NCBI RefSeq assembly: GCF_003614885.1
Contig: NZ_QZMS01000007.1
Coordinates: forward strand, 1,488,001 to 1,552,000
Direction: 5' to 3'
DNA length: 64,000 nt
From: Photobacterium salinisoli
Lineage (GTDB): Bacteria > Pseudomonadota > Gammaproteobacteria > Enterobacterales > Vibrionaceae
Shown here: piece after piece, positions 39,769-49,834 of the stretch
How the letters are laid out: every line of letters begins with the position of its first letter
Numbering within the stretch: position 1 is the stretch's first letter
Position numbers and translations under genes: made by a program
The notes under the pieces: model-generated
Database searches by the model: none
Told to the model about the DNA's origin: nothing
What the model saw: the letters and a program-made list of their open reading frames with translations, nothing else

Positions 39769-40545
39769 TTATCTTTTTGCCTGCGAAAAAAGTCGAAAAA
39801 AGTTTTCACTCGATACTCTGGCAACCTCATCGGCCGAAACCCCTTTCAGTAAGCCTATATACTCTGCAACTTCTTTTACATAAGCAGGCTGATTTTCTTT
39901 ACCGCGATAAGGAACAGGCGCTAAGTAGGGCGAATCGGTCTCCACCAATAGCCGCTCCAGAGGCAAACGGCTCACCACATCTTTTAGCTCTGCCGCTTTG
40001 TTGAAAGTCACAATGCCCGAAATCGAAATATAGAAACCCAGCTCAATCGCCGCTACTGCCATTTCCAGGCTTTCCGTGAAACAATGGAGTACACCACCAC
40101 AGCGCTCAGCACCTTCTTCACGCAAAATACGAATGGTATCTTCACGCGCCATGCGGGTGTGAATGATCAACGGCTTGTTCAGCTCAATCGCCAAACGGAT
40201 ATGCTGGCGGAAAATGTCCTGCTGCTGTTCGGCCAATTCTGGTTGGTAATGATAATCCAACCCGGTTTCACCAATAGCGACAACTTTGTCATCACTGGCA
40301 TATTTTCTCAGTTGGTCATAATCAAAACCCGCTTCAATATCAAGCGGATGCACCCCACAAGATGCAAACACATTATCAAAAGGGGCGATCATTTCCATCA
40401 TGGCAGGGAAACTGTTCAGGGTGACACCGACAGACAGAAAATACTCTACCCCCCGAGCCTGAGCTTTTGCCAGTACATCTGCGACATCAGTATGCAGCTC
40501 GTTGTAATTCAATTTATCAAGGTGGCAATGGGAATCTACTAGCAC
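39769..40545 (-). CDS. TatD family metal-dependent hydrolase (YcfH)
   Basis: A TIM-barrel metal hydrolase related to TatD DNase. The metal ligands are visible in order: DSHCHLD (two His), GETGLDY (Glu), IIHTR (His), GGVLHCFT (His) and ETDSPYLAP (Asp). E. coli YcfH occupies the same place after holB. I use the GTG at 40545 (VLVDSHCHLD, compare MFLVDSHCHLD) behind gagagga. The ATG 13 codons upstream, overlapping the holB end, has no ribosome-binding site. Product: 258 residues. The physiological substrate is not settled. Confidence 0.92.
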   Translation of the reverse strand: MLVDSHCHLDKLNYNELHTDVADVLAKAQARGVEYFLSVGVTLNSFPAMMEMIAPFDNVFASCGVHPLDIEAGFDYDQLRKYASDDKVVAIGETGLDYHYQPELAEQQQDIFRQHIRLAIELNKPLIIHTRMAREDTIRILREEGAERCGGVLHCFTESLEMAVAAIELGFYISISGIVTFNKAAELKDVVSRLPLERLLVETDSPYLAPVPYRGKENQPAYVKEVAEYIGLLKGVSADEVARVSSENFFRLFSQAKR

Positions 40546-40573
40546 CTGAATATCCTCTCGCGTTTCGGTGTAT

Positions 40574-41536
40574 TTATGTTGCACTGATAAAGCCTGACAA
40601 CCAGTCAGAGATCAACAATTCATCATTGAGACCGGGATGGGTTTCCAGTTCTCGAATCAGGGCATTGAGCCCTTTTAACTGTGCCAGCAATGTGGCCGTG
40701 GTAAGTAGCCCGGCAACCTGCCTGACCAAAGGTGCTGATTCACAATGAATCAAGTGTTGCTCAGCACCTTGCCGTACTTTCAGGCAATCAACCAGAAAAT
40801 AGCTCAGCCATTTCAGGCTCGAGTGGCCATCTTTCATACAGCTGTCAGCCACACTAAACAGGCCACTAAAGGGGGGAGACAAAAATTGATGAAACTCGGC
40901 CAGCAGATTCTGATGGCGGATATCCTGTCCCTGCTCAATAAATGCTAAGGCCGCCAGGGGCGCATTGCCGTTAAGCCGGACCGCCTCCAGTTTGATTGAC
41001 TGCATCAGCTTATTTTCAACCCAGCGCTTAACATCCTGTTCAGATGGCAGAGGCAGACGCCACTTGTTGCATCTGCTGTTAATTGTTGGCAGTAAGCGAT
41101 CCAGCTCAGTGGCGGTTAAGATGAACTGGCAGTTTGCCGGCGGCTCTTCCAGTGTTTTCAGCAAGGCATTCGCTGCCGCCTCCCCCATATGCTCAGACTG
41201 CTCAATCAAAACCACTCGCTTACCGCCCAGCTGAGAGGTTTCCCACGCCCAGTGATTACACTGACGGACCATATCAACGCCAATGGCCTTGCCATCCTGC
41301 GGGCTGATACTGTGACAATCTGGATGGGTACCGGCTTCAAACAGCTGGCAGCTGTGGCAGATCCCGCAGGGCTCTTCAACACCATTCTGACAGAGCACGG
41401 TTTTTGCCAGCTGACGTATCAGTACATCCCCGGCGCACCCTGCGGGTGATATCAACAGCATGGCATGATGTAAGCGATCCTGACTCAAAAGCTGCTGCCA
41501 TTGCTGCCAGACTGTTGTCAGCCAGGGATAACTCAT
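40574..41536 (-). CDS. holB: DNA polymerase III delta' subunit
   Basis: HolB is the stator of the clamp loader that places the beta clamp on DNA. The 320-residue protein has the zinc module CGICHSC, the degenerate nucleotide-binding loop SPAGCAGD that marks delta' as a non-ATPase, and [18 protein letters not shown] followed by the SRC motif in INSRCNKW. It overlaps tmk by 4 bases, and the tatD start lies 28 bases further on. Confidence 0.95.
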   Translation of the reverse strand: MSYPWLTTVWQQWQQLLSQDRLHHAMLLISPAGCAGDVLIRQLAKTVLCQNGVEEPCGICHSCQLFEAGTHPDCHSISPQDGKAIGVDMVRQCNHWAWETSQLGGKRVVLIEQSEHMGEAAANALLKTLEEPPANCQFILTATELDRLLPTINSRCNKWRLPLPSEQDVKRWVENKLMQSIKLEAVRLNGNAPLAALAFIEQGQDIRHQNLLAEFHQFLSPPFSGLFSVADSCMKDGHSSLKWLSYFLVDCLKVRQGAEQHLIHCESAPLVRQVAGLLTTATLLAQLKGLNALIRELETHPGLNDELLISDWLSGFISAT

Positions 41537-42171
41537 GCTGACTCCTGCTGAGCCAGCCAGGTATTCAACTGCTGGCGAATATCCGAGGTGACAGCTTCGA
41601 GCGATTGGGAGGCATCAATAATCACCACTTTGGGATTATTACGAGACAGTGCTAAAAACCGCTCCCGGGTTCGTTCAAAGAAAGACAGATCCATTTTTTC
41701 AATACGATCTAAAGCCCCGCGTCCCCGAGCCCGCGACAGACCCAGTTCAGGGTCAATGTCCATGTAAATGGTCAGATCCGGTTCGAAATCGCCAAGCACC
41801 ATGGTTTTAATCCCCGACATCAGCTCAGGGTCAAATCCCCTGCCACCGCCCTGATAGGCCTGCGATGACATATCATGGCGGTCCCCCACTACCCAATGAC
41901 CCGCGCGCAGCGCAGGCTTAATGACATTTTCAACCAACTGACTACGCGCCGCATACAGTAACAGCAGCTCAGCCATATCAGTCAGAGGCTCTTCCGGGTG
42001 CCCTTCTTTCACCAGTGCTCGCATTTGTTCGGCCAGTGGCGTCCCTCCTGGTTCACGGGTTGACTGAATGTCGTTAATTCCCCGTGCCGAGAGCGTGTCC
42101 AGCACAGTGGCAATCGCGGTACTTTTACCCGCCCCTTCCAGGCCTTCGATGACGATAAATTTTCCGTTCAT
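41533..42171 (-). CDS. tmk: Thymidylate kinase
   Basis: Phosphorylates dTMP to dTDP. The P-loop is [10 protein letters not shown] (near residue 9), the DRx motif is [17 protein letters not shown], and the lid region is [14 protein letters not shown]. The length of 212 matches E. coli (213). It is contiguous with mltG upstream and overlaps holB downstream by 4 bases. Confidence 0.97.
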   Translation of the reverse strand: MNGKFIVIEGLEGAGKSTAIATVLDTLSARGINDIQSTREPGGTPLAEQMRALVKEGHPEEPLTDMAELLLLYAARSQLVENVIKPALRAGHWVVGDRHDMSSQAYQGGGRGFDPELMSGIKTMVLGDFEPDLTIYMDIDPELGLSRARGRGALDRIEKMDLSFFERTRERFLALSRNNPKVVIIDASQSLEAVTSDIRQQLNTWLAQQESA

Positions 42172-43182
42172 TTATTGTTTTAATATCTTCAGATAATGGC
42201 GAACAGCACGATTATGCTCGCTCAATGTTGTTGAGAAAGTATGGCCACCTTTACCGTCTGCCACAAAATAGTAGTAGCCGGTCTGAGCGGGTTTCACCGC
42301 AGCATTGACCGAGGCCGCGCTTGGCATAGCAATGGGCGTAGGTGGTAAACCGTCTATGGTATAGGTGTTATAAGGTGTCGGTGTTCGCAAATCTTTTCTG
42401 CGAATATTGCCGTCAAATTTCTCTCCTAAGCCATAAATCACCGTCGGGTCCGTCTGAAGACGCATCCCTTTGTGCAAACGATTCATGAAGACAGAAGACA
42501 CTTTAGCCCGCTCTTCATCAACCGCCGTTTCTTTCTCAATAATGGAAGCCATAATCAAGACTTCGTAAGGATTACTGAGCGGGATCGAATCGTCCCTGTC
42601 TTTCCAGGCATTATCAAGCAGCTCTGTCATATGCTTATAAGCGCGTTTAAGCAAAGCCAGATCAGAAGTACCCGCGGTATAGTGATAGGTTTCAGGTAAC
42701 AAATACCCTTCGAGCTTATCGACATCGGCGCCGATAGCTTTGGCGATATCCTGTTCTGTCATCTGGGATGTGTCGTTCTTCAGCATTGGGGCCTTTTCCA
42801 GCTCTGCCAGCCAGTCGGAAAAACGGCCTCCCTCCAGCAAGGTGATCGCAAACTGGTGCTCTTTGCCCGAGGCCACTGTCTTCAGGACATCGCGCAGGGT
42901 GCGCGCCTGCTCAATGGAATACGTGCCCGCTTTAATTTGAGCCAGTTGCGGTTCGATCCGCCCGATCCAGCGCGTCCAGGGAGAATCGGCGATCAATCCC
43001 ATCTGAATTAGCTGGTAAAGCAATCCGCGGAAGGTAGAGCCTTGTCTGACCGTCAGATATGGTTCAGTATTTTTTAGCAATGGCTGGTCAATACTTGCTC
43101 TTACCTGCACATACGTCCAACCTGCACCACCTGCCAGGATGGCCCCCAGCAGTACAAAAACCAATGCCAGCTTCTTTAGCAC
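42172..43182 (-). CDS. mltG: Endolytic murein transglycosylase MltG
   Basis: MltG is an inner membrane enzyme that cuts nascent glycan strands and sets their length. It has an N-terminal membrane segment (about 5-26), a LysM-like region, and the YceG catalytic domain with MASIIEKET, where Glu is catalytic, followed by LQTDPTVIYGLG and YNTYTIDGLPPTPI. The length of 336 is near that of E. coli (340). It overlaps pabC by 7 bases and abuts tmk without a spacer. Confidence 0.96.
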   Translation of the reverse strand: MLKKLALVFVLLGAILAGGAGWTYVQVRASIDQPLLKNTEPYLTVRQGSTFRGLLYQLIQMGLIADSPWTRWIGRIEPQLAQIKAGTYSIEQARTLRDVLKTVASGKEHQFAITLLEGGRFSDWLAELEKAPMLKNDTSQMTEQDIAKAIGADVDKLEGYLLPETYHYTAGTSDLALLKRAYKHMTELLDNAWKDRDDSIPLSNPYEVLIMASIIEKETAVDEERAKVSSVFMNRLHKGMRLQTDPTVIYGLGEKFDGNIRRKDLRTPTPYNTYTIDGLPPTPIAMPSAASVNAAVKPAQTGYYYFVADGKGGHTFSTTLSEHNRAVRHYLKILKQ

Positions 43183-44006
43183 GTGTACAACCTCTTCGTT
43201 ATCGCTTTTAACGCACTGTGTTCAGTGTACGTTTTCATTTGGATTTTCGTGACCGGCACCAGGGCCATCAACGCATTAGTAATAAAGACTTCATCAGCGC
43301 AAAGCAAGGTGTCGAGCGGGCTTTTGACAAACTCTAGACAATAGCCCAAAGCGCTTGCCTGTTGACAAACATGCGCCCGCATTAAGCCATGCACCCCAGC
43401 CAGATCCAAAGTCGGCGTATACAATGTATTGCCACAGCGCCAGAAAATATTGGAGGCGCTGGTTTCAGCAACATGACCATTCGCATCAAGCACGACAGCA
43501 TCAAGCCAGCCATTCCCTTCGATTTCCTGCTTCAGCAACACCTGCTCCAAACGGTTCAGGTGCTTTAAACCGGCTAACATGGGAGAAAGCCCGAGTCGCT
43601 GCTGACAGACACCTAACTCAATACCTTCCTGTTGCCACCTCTTGTAAAAGGATGGCCAGGCAAAGTCGGAAATAATGACCAGGGTTTGATGGCAGCCAGC
43701 AGGGCTATAGCCTCTGCCTCTGCATCCGCTACCCCGGCTAATGAGTATTTTTATCACGCCTTTATCAGGATATCCCTTAGCAAGAGACATCACCTTATCT
43801 GTTAGGGGCGACCAGTCTGGTGCATCAATGTCCAGTCTTTTCAGGGTCGTTTGCAGACGTTCAAGGTGCAGAGGCCAAAGTCTGGGTTCACTGTGTTCAA
43901 CCAGCACAGTTGTAAAACAACCGTCGCCGTACTGAAAAGCACGATCAGCCACATCAACCTTGTCTTGTTCCACAAAGCCCTTTGCAACATCGTTGATCCA
44001 CACCAT
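43176..44006 (-). CDS. pabC: Aminodeoxychorismate lyase
   Basis: PabC converts 4-amino-4-deoxychorismate to p-aminobenzoate and pyruvate for folate synthesis. It is a fold-type IV PLP enzyme; the Schiff-base lysine lies in GLKHLNRLEQ, and the N-terminal ADRAFQYGDGCFTT and GHVAETSASNIFW are typical. I choose ATG 44006, which has ggggg seven bases upstream; the ATG at 44018 lies in the T run of the fabF terminator and has no ribosome-binding site. Product: 276 residues. Confidence 0.93.
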   Translation of the reverse strand: MVWINDVAKGFVEQDKVDVADRAFQYGDGCFTTVLVEHSEPRLWPLHLERLQTTLKRLDIDAPDWSPLTDKVMSLAKGYPDKGVIKILISRGSGCRGRGYSPAGCHQTLVIISDFAWPSFYKRWQQEGIELGVCQQRLGLSPMLAGLKHLNRLEQVLLKQEIEGNGWLDAVVLDANGHVAETSASNIFWRCGNTLYTPTLDLAGVHGLMRAHVCQQASALGYCLEFVKSPLDTLLCADEVFITNALMALVPVTKIQMKTYTEHSALKAITKRLYTC

Positions 44007-44024
44007 TGCGACCCCCATAAAAAA

Positions 44025-44050
44025 ACGGCCCGGTTAGATGACCGGGCCGT
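44025..44050 (-). terminator. Intrinsic terminator between fabF and pabC
   Basis: A 10-bp GC-rich stem acggcccggt (44025-44034) / accgggccgt (44041-44050) with a 6-base loop is followed, on the minus strand, by a run of seven T. It starts 20 bases after the fabF stop and ends about 18 bases before the pabC start, so it should reduce transcription into pabC and the genes beyond. Confidence 0.9.
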
Positions 44051-44069
44051 CTAGCATAACAGAATCGAC

Positions 44070-45308
44070 TTAGATTTTCTTGAACAGCAAAGAGCCATTC
44101 GTGCCGCCGAATCCGAAGGAGTTACACAAGGCGTACTCCATCGAAACCTGACGGGCTTCACCAGGAACATAGTCCAGGTCGCAACCTTCGTCTGGATTCT
44201 CCAGGTTGATGGTAGGTGGTACCGCCTGATCAACCAGAGACATAACAGTAATAATGGATTCCACAGAACCTGCTGCGCCCAGCAAGTGACCTGTCATTGA
44301 CTTAGTAGAAGAGACAAGCACCTTGTCTGCCGCTGCACCCAAGGCACGTTTGATGCCCAGCGTTTCAGCAACGTCACCAGCCGGTGTAGAGGTACCGTGT
44401 GCATTTACATAGCCAATCTGATCTTGCGAAATCGCTGCATCACGAATAGCCGCTTCCATGGCCAGGGCACCGCCAGATCCATCAGCACTTGGCGAGGTCA
44501 TGTGATAAGCATCACCACTCATACCAAAGCCAACCAGCTCAGCATAAATCTTGGCACCACGCGCTTTTGCGTGTTCGTACTCTTCCAACACCATCATGCC
44601 AGCGCCGTCACCCAAGACGAAACCGTCACGATCTTTGTCCCAAGGACGAGACGCGCCCTGAGGATCATCGTTACGGGTAGACAGAGCCTTCGCCGCAGCA
44701 AAGCCTCCCATACCCAGCGGTGTTGAGGCTTTTTCTGCACCACCAGCCAGCATCATGTCTGCATCACCGTATACAATCATTCGGGCGGCGTGACCAATGT
44801 TGTGCAGACCTGTGGTACAGGCAGTAGAAATTGCAATGTTTGGACCGCGCAGGCCGTACATGATAGACAAGTGACCTGCAATCATGTTGACAATAGTGGA
44901 TGGTACAAAGAACGGGCTGATTTTACGCGGACCCTTTTCAAGCATTGCCTGATGATTGACTTCAATCAGGCCAATACCACCAATGCCTGAACCGATAGCA
45001 ACACCAAAACGATTGGCGTTGTCTTCGCTGACTTCAATACCAGAGTCTTTCAGCGCCTGAATACCAGCAGCCACGCCATACTGGATGAACAAATCCATTT
45101 TGCGGGCATCTTTCTTTGACATGTAATCTTCGCAATTGAAGTCTTTGACCATGCCAGCAAAACGGGTTGCAAAATCACTCGTATCGAAGTGCTCAATATT
45201 GCTGATACCACTCTGGCCTGCCAACAAGGCTTTCCATGAAGATTCGACAGTATTGCCAACCGGCGACAGCATACCCATGCCAGTTACAACTACGCGACGC
45301 TTAGACAC
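44070..45308 (-). CDS. fabF: 3-oxoacyl-ACP synthase II (KASII)
   Basis: FabF elongates acyl-ACP chains and controls the temperature-dependent step from C16:1 to C18:1. The catalytic Cys164 is in [13 protein letters not shown], and the two histidines lie in [12 protein letters not shown] and [11 protein letters not shown]. The N-terminus [16 protein letters not shown] is typical; the length of 412 matches E. coli. It lies 89 bases after acpP in the fab cluster and is followed by a strong terminator. Confidence 0.97.
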   Translation of the reverse strand: MSKRRVVVTGMGMLSPVGNTVESSWKALLAGQSGISNIEHFDTSDFATRFAGMVKDFNCEDYMSKKDARKMDLFIQYGVAAGIQALKDSGIEVSEDNANRFGVAIGSGIGGIGLIEVNHQAMLEKGPRKISPFFVPSTIVNMIAGHLSIMYGLRGPNIAISTACTTGLHNIGHAARMIVYGDADMMLAGGAEKASTPLGMGGFAAAKALSTRNDDPQGASRPWDKDRDGFVLGDGAGMMVLEEYEHAKARGAKIYAELVGFGMSGDAYHMTSPSADGSGGALAMEAAIRDAAISQDQIGYVNAHGTSTPAGDVAETLGIKRALGAAADKVLVSSTKSMTGHLLGAAGSVESIITVMSLVDQAVPPTINLENPDEGCDLDYVPGEARQVSMEYALCNSFGFGGTNGSLLFKKI

Positions 45309-45397
45309 GATTTATTCTCCGGGAACTGAAGTATTAAATAAGGATTTACAAATGAAAATCAGGCGGTCATGGAGACCGCCTGGAAGTGTTCTTGAGA

Positions 45398-45637
45398 TTA
45401 CTCAGCAGAAGCGCTTACAACGTAGTCGATAGCTGCCTGAACTGTAGTAATTTTCTCAGCTTCTTCATCTGGAATTTCTGTGTCGAATTCTTCTTCCAGA
45501 GCCATTACCAGCTCAACAGTATCCAGAGAGTCAGCACCCAGATCGTCAACAAAAGAAGCTTCGTTCTTTACTTCAGACTCATCTACGCCCAGCTGCTCAA
45601 CGATGATTTTTTTTACGCGTTCTTCGATGTTGCTCAT
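45398..45637 (-). CDS. acpP: Acyl carrier protein
   Basis: ACP carries growing acyl chains on a phosphopantetheine arm. The 79-residue acidic protein has the attachment site Ser37 in [12 protein letters not shown] and the usual start [19 protein letters not shown] Shine-Dalgarno (aagga) precedes the ATG. The 157-base interval upstream holds a possible promoter of its own and a long inverted repeat, consistent with separate high expression. Confidence 0.98.
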   Translation of the reverse strand: MSNIEERVKKIIVEQLGVDESEVKNEASFVDDLGADSLDTVELVMALEEEFDTEIPDEEAEKITTVQAAIDYVVSASAE

Positions 45638-45682
45638 ACTAATCTATTTCCTTAACAAGAGTTCGCTATTGCGATTTGCTGT

Positions 45683-45710
45683 AGTTTATTCATTACTGTA
45701 AAAGTTGCAA
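45683..45710 (-). promoter_or_regulatory. Candidate acpP promoter
   Basis: On the minus strand TTGCAA (45705-45710) and TAAACT (45683-45688) stand 16 bases apart, about 40 bases before the acpP start. Both boxes match the sigma-70 consensus at four of six positions. Confidence 0.4.
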
Positions 45711-45723
45711 CACTCAGGGTGCT

Positions 45724-45765
45724 GGTCAAACCACGATTCTGCGTCAAATCTACGTGAGTTTGACC
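45724..45765. repeat. Long inverted repeat upstream of acpP
   Basis: ggtcaaaccacg (45724-45735) is complementary to cgtgagtttgacc (45753-45765) apart from one bulged base, around a 17-base centre that contains another gtcaaat. It is centred about 70 bases upstream of the expected acpP transcription start and 50 bases after fabG. No T run follows, so a protein operator or an mRNA-stabilising stem is more likely than a terminator. Confidence 0.6.
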
Positions 45766-45794
45766 TGCATCCAAAAAGATTTCAACTTTTTTGC

Positions 45795-46529
45795 TTAAAT
45801 CATGTACATGCCGCCGTTAACGTGCAGGGTTTCGCCTGTAACGTAACCAGCATCGTCAGAAGCCAAAAATGCAACAGCTGCTGCAATTTCACGCGGCTCG
45901 CCTAAACGTCCCGCAGGCACGGCAGACAAAGTAGAGGCACGTTGCTCATCATTCAGGGCTTTGGTCATATCTGTTTCAATAAAACCAGGTGCCACAGCGT
46001 TCACTGTGATACCGCGTGAAGCCACTTCGCGAGCCATGGATTTAGTGAAACCGATCACACCGGCTTTTGCCGCTGAATAGTTCGCCTGACCAGCATTACC
46101 CATAGTACCGACCACAGAGCCAATGCTGATAATACGTCCATAACGCTTTTTCATCATTGAACGTAGCACAGCTTTAGACAGACGGAAAATCGAGGTCAGA
46201 TTAGTGTTGATGATATCCTGCCATTCGTCATCTTTCATTCGCATCAGCAGGTTATCGCGCGTTATACCGGCGTTGTTCACCAGAATATCAACGTCACCAA
46301 ATTCTTCTTTGATCTGCTTCAGTACTGCATCGATCGACTCTTGCGAAGTGACATTCAGTGCCAGGCCTTTACCTTTATCACCCAGGTAGGCGCTAATCGC
46401 TTCCGCACCACTTTCAGACGTAGCAGTGCCGACTACGGTAGCACCACGTTCAACCAGGATTTCTGCGATCGCACGGCCAATACCACGGCTTGCGCCGGTG
46501 ACCAGAGCAACTTTACCTTCCAGGCTCAT
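45795..46529 (-). CDS. fabG: 3-oxoacyl-ACP reductase
   Basis: FabG reduces 3-oxoacyl-ACP with NADPH. It is a short-chain dehydrogenase: the cofactor motif TGASRGIG is at residues 11-18, NNAG at 85-88, and the catalytic Ser138, Tyr151 and Lys155 are in ISIGSVVG and ANYSAAKAG. The length of 244 equals that of E. coli. It follows fabD by 91 bases in the fab cluster. Confidence 0.98.
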   Translation of the reverse strand: MSLEGKVALVTGASRGIGRAIAEILVERGATVVGTATSESGAEAISAYLGDKGKGLALNVTSQESIDAVLKQIKEEFGDVDILVNNAGITRDNLLMRMKDDEWQDIINTNLTSIFRLSKAVLRSMMKKRYGRIISIGSVVGTMGNAGQANYSAAKAGVIGFTKSMAREVASRGITVNAVAPGFIETDMTKALNDEQRASTLSAVPAGRLGEPREIAAAVAFLASDDAGYVTGETLHVNGGMYMI

Positions 46530-46620
46530 GTTATTTCCTCTTTATATAGCCTGTCGTTGTTTACAGGCTGATTATTCAGTTTGCCGCGTACTGACAAGCA
46601 GCTATCGCGACAACGTCAGA

Positions 46621-47544
46621 TTATTTAGCCGCTGCCAGACTGGCTGGATCATTCACAGCCGCACCATTCAGTGACTTATCAATGCGCTTAGTCAGACCCG
46701 TCAGCACTTTGCCCGGCCCTACTTCAAGTAACAGTTCGACGCCTTCAGCGGCCATGCGCTCCACTGATTCGGTCCAACGCACAGGGCCATATAGCTGTTT
46801 GACCAGCGCCAGCTTAATTGCGGCCGGATCGGTTTCAGTCGCAACGTCCGCATTATTAATCACAGGAATTGCCGGTGTATTGAAAGTCACAGACTCAAGT
46901 GCGACGGCCAGCTTATCGGCAGCAGGTTTCATCAACGCACAATGAGACGGGACAGACACTGGCAGCGGCAATGCGCGTTTCGCACCTGCGGCTTTACACA
47001 ACTCGTTCGCACGCTCCACTGCGGCTTTATGCCCGGCAATAACAACCTGCCCCGGTGAATTGAAGTTAACCGGTGCAACCACTTCGCCCTGTGCCGCTTC
47101 TTCACACGCTTTAGCGATAGCGTCATTGTCCAGACCAATGATCGCCGACATGGCACCCACACCTGCAGGCACCGCTTCCTGCATCAATTGACCACGTAGC
47201 TCAACCAGCTTAATAGCATCGCTAAAGTCCAGTACACCAGCACAAACCAGAGCAGAATATTCACCCAGGCTGTGACCCGCCAGAACAGCAGGCTGTGCGC
47301 CTCCCTCTTGCTGCCAGACACGCCAGATAGCCACAGATGCCGCCAGAAGAGCAGGCTGGGTACGGTGGGTCTGATTCAGTTCTTCGGCCGGACCGTTCTG
47401 AACCAGTGCCCACAGGTCATAACCCAGAGCATCAGATGCTTGTGCAAAAGTTTGCTGTACGCTGTCATACTGCTCAGCCAGTTCAGCCAGCATGCCAACA
47501 GCCTGAGACCCCTGACCTGGGAAAACAATCGCGAACTTAGACAT
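46621..47544 (-). CDS. fabD: Malonyl-CoA-ACP transacylase
   Basis: FabD loads malonyl groups onto ACP. The catalytic Ser92 is in LAGHSLGEYSALV, the active-site His in VPSHCALM, and the N-terminus FAIVFPGQGSQAVGM is typical. I use ATG 47544 behind aagga; the frame is open six codons upstream. Product: 307 residues. It lies between fabH and fabG. Confidence 0.97.
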   Translation of the reverse strand: MSKFAIVFPGQGSQAVGMLAELAEQYDSVQQTFAQASDALGYDLWALVQNGPAEELNQTHRTQPALLAASVAIWRVWQQEGGAQPAVLAGHSLGEYSALVCAGVLDFSDAIKLVELRGQLMQEAVPAGVGAMSAIIGLDNDAIAKACEEAAQGEVVAPVNFNSPGQVVIAGHKAAVERANELCKAAGAKRALPLPVSVPSHCALMKPAADKLAVALESVTFNTPAIPVINNADVATETDPAAIKLALVKQLYGPVRWTESVERMAAEGVELLLEVGPGKVLTGLTKRIDKSLNGAAVNDPASLAAAK

Positions 47545-47658
47545 TCGAGAATCCTTATACAAAGAGAAATGGCATCCAAGATGCCATCATTGATGCGGTA
47601 ATCAGGCGGCTATTGATTAATTCCGCCTGTGCCTCATAGTAAAAAACGTGCGGTGCTA

Positions 47659-48615
47659 TCAGAATTTCACCAGTGCCGAACCCCAGGTGAATCCACCACC
47701 AAAGGCTTCCAGCAACAGTGTCTGTCCCCGCTTGATACGACCATCACGGACGGCTTCATCCAGAGCGGCCGGCACCGTTGCAGCTGACGTGTTCCCTTGC
47801 TTATCCAGAGTCACGACAACCTGATCCATCGACATTGACAGCTTTTTCGCCGTCGCTGTAATAATGCGCAAATTGGCCTGATGCGGCACCAGCCAATCCA
47901 AATCGGATTTTTCCATATTGTTGGCTGCCAGTGTATCCGTCACCAAGTTCGACAATTGCGTGACGGCCACTTTGAACACTTCGTTGCCAGCCATGTAGAG
48001 CCATTTATTACAATCAAATGTCTCACCGTGTTCAGGGACAGCCAAACTGAGCAAACCGCCAAAATGGCCATCTGCGTGTAAGTGGGTAGAAATGATACCG
48101 GCTTCTTCACTGGCGCCCAGCACGACAGCCCCTGCACCATCACCAAATAAAATGATGGTGGAACGGTCTTTCGGGTCGCACTTATGTGACAGTGCGTCCG
48201 CACCTATAACCAGAACCTTGTTCGCCATGCCGGTTTTGATATGTTGATCCGCCACGCTCAAGGCATAGACAAACCCGGAACAGGCCGCTGCCAGATCAAA
48301 TGCCGGGCAACCTTTGACGCCAAGCATTCCCTGTACCTGACAGGCTGCAGACGGAAAAGCATGGCTGGCTGACGTTGTCGCAACGATAATTAAATCAATC
48401 TCTTCAGCCGCTACACCAGCCATTTCCATTGCACGGCTAGCAGCGTGATACCCCATTACTGCAACTGTTTCGTCTTCTGCCGCGATGCGACGCTCACGAA
48501 TACCGGTGCGAGCGACAATCCACTCATCGCTGGTATCCACCATTTTCTCCAGATCCGCATTGGTACGAACCTGCTCTGGCAGATAGCTGCCAGTGCCTAA
48601 TATTCTGCTATACAT
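47659..48615 (-). CDS. fabH: 3-oxoacyl-ACP synthase III
   Basis: FabH starts fatty acid synthesis by condensing acetyl-CoA with malonyl-ACP. The catalytic triad is Cys112 in [12 protein letters not shown], His245 in [10 protein letters not shown] and Asn275 in KQGNTSAAT. The length of 318 is standard. It starts 5 bases after plsX and is followed by fabD, the usual enteric order. Confidence 0.98.
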   Translation of the reverse strand: MYSRILGTGSYLPEQVRTNADLEKMVDTSDEWIVARTGIRERRIAAEDETVAVMGYHAASRAMEMAGVAAEEIDLIIVATTSASHAFPSAACQVQGMLGVKGCPAFDLAAACSGFVYALSVADQHIKTGMANKVLVIGADALSHKCDPKDRSTIILFGDGAGAVVLGASEEAGIISTHLHADGHFGGLLSLAVPEHGETFDCNKWLYMAGNEVFKVAVTQLSNLVTDTLAANNMEKSDLDWLVPHQANLRIITATAKKLSMSMDQVVVTLDKQGNTSAATVPAALDEAVRDGRIKRGQTLLLEAFGGGFTWGSALVKF

Positions 48616-48620
48616 GAAGA

Positions 48621-49649
48621 CTAAAAATGCCTCTCAAGTAGTACGTGTTCCAAACGGTCACTGATTTTTGCCGGTATCTTCCGTTTGATTTCATGTACCG
48701 CTTCACCAATTGCATTGGTAAAAGCAGCAATGTCAGCACTTCCATGGCTTTTAACGACAATACCGCGCAATCCTAACAGACTTGCACCATTGTACTGGTC
48801 GGGGTTCAGGCTTTGTATCTGACGGAACAGGTCACTAAACAGCCACTTAGCGATCAATCGCTTGATAGGATGCTGGCTGACCGCCTGTTTAAAGCTCTCA
48901 ATAAACAGATTAGCAACCCCTTCACTGGTTTTCAGGCTGACATTACCGACGAAACCATCACAGACAACCACGTCGGCTTTTCCGTCATACAACTCATTGC
49001 CTTCGACATAGCCTATGTAATGCACATCCGGTGAACGGCTCAGCATAGAAGCACAGCGTTTTACGAGATCGTTACCTTTAATTTCTTCAGATCCGATGTT
49101 CAGCAGTGCCACTCTGGGTGGTCTGCCTGTCATTTCCTGCTCGGCCAAAACCGAGCCCATTACCGCAAACTGAAACAAGGTATCGGCATCGCAAGACACA
49201 TTGGCACCCAGATCCAGCAACCAGGTTTTACCGCCGCGGCGGCTGGGGATCGCGGACACCAAAGCAGGCCGTTCCACACCTGGTAATTGCTTCAAAGTAT
49301 AGCGAGCCAAAGCCATAAGAGCGCCGGTATTCCCTGCGCTGACACAGGCATCTGCGTCACCTTCTGCCACAGCATCCAATGCCCGGCGCATAGACGAACC
49401 CTGGCTTTGGCGTAATGCCTGAGACGGACGAGTGTGATCAGCGATGGCACGATCGCAGTGGACAACAGTCAAACGGGGATGATGAGTAGAATTGAGCGAT
49501 GAAAGCTGAGCGGTGATTGCACTTTGATCACCGAAAAGAAGCAGAGTTAGCGACGGGTATTGTAACAGTGCCTGCACGGCGGCAGGCACTGTTACCTGAG
49601 GACCGAAATCCCCACCCATTGCATCAAGTGCAACGGTTAGACCAGTCAA
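48621..49649 (-). CDS. plsX: Phosphate acyltransferase PlsX
   Basis: PlsX makes acyl-phosphate from acyl-ACP for phospholipid synthesis. The 342-residue protein starts [20 protein letters not shown] and contains [33 protein letters not shown] and [17 protein letters not shown], all signatures of the family. It lies between rpmF (9 bases) and fabH (5 bases). Confidence 0.97.
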   Translation of the reverse strand: MTGLTVALDAMGGDFGPQVTVPAAVQALLQYPSLTLLLFGDQSAITAQLSSLNSTHHPRLTVVHCDRAIADHTRPSQALRQSQGSSMRRALDAVAEGDADACVSAGNTGALMALARYTLKQLPGVERPALVSAIPSRRGGKTWLLDLGANVSCDADTLFQFAVMGSVLAEQEMTGRPPRVALLNIGSEEIKGNDLVKRCASMLSRSPDVHYIGYVEGNELYDGKADVVVCDGFVGNVSLKTSEGVANLFIESFKQAVSQHPIKRLIAKWLFSDLFRQIQSLNPDQYNGASLLGLRGIVVKSHGSADIAAFTNAIGEAVHEIKRKIPAKISDRLEHVLLERHF

Positions 49650-49658
49650 GGTTCAACC

Positions 49659-49829
49659 TTATTTGTTGATAACCTTGCGGCCACGGTAAAAACCGTCAGC
49701 AGTCACGTGGTGACGCAGATGGGTTTCACCGCTGTTCTGATCGACAGATACAGCAGCGCTAGTCAGTGCATCGTGTGAACGACGCATACCACGTGCTGAA
49801 CGTGATTTTTTGCTCTTTTGTACGGCCAT
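49659..49829 (-). CDS. rpmF: 50S ribosomal protein L32
   Basis: A 56-residue ribosomal protein read directly from the minus strand: it starts [20 protein letters not shown] and ends [11 protein letters not shown], matching bacterial L32. The form without the four zinc-binding cysteines is the usual one in gamma-proteobacteria. It stands between yceD (5 bases upstream) and plsX, forming the conserved yceD-rpmF-plsX group. Confidence 0.97.
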   Translation of the reverse strand: MAVQKSKKSRSARGMRRSHDALTSAAVSVDQNSGETHLRHHVTADGFYRGRKVINK

Positions 49830-49834
49830 TAACC

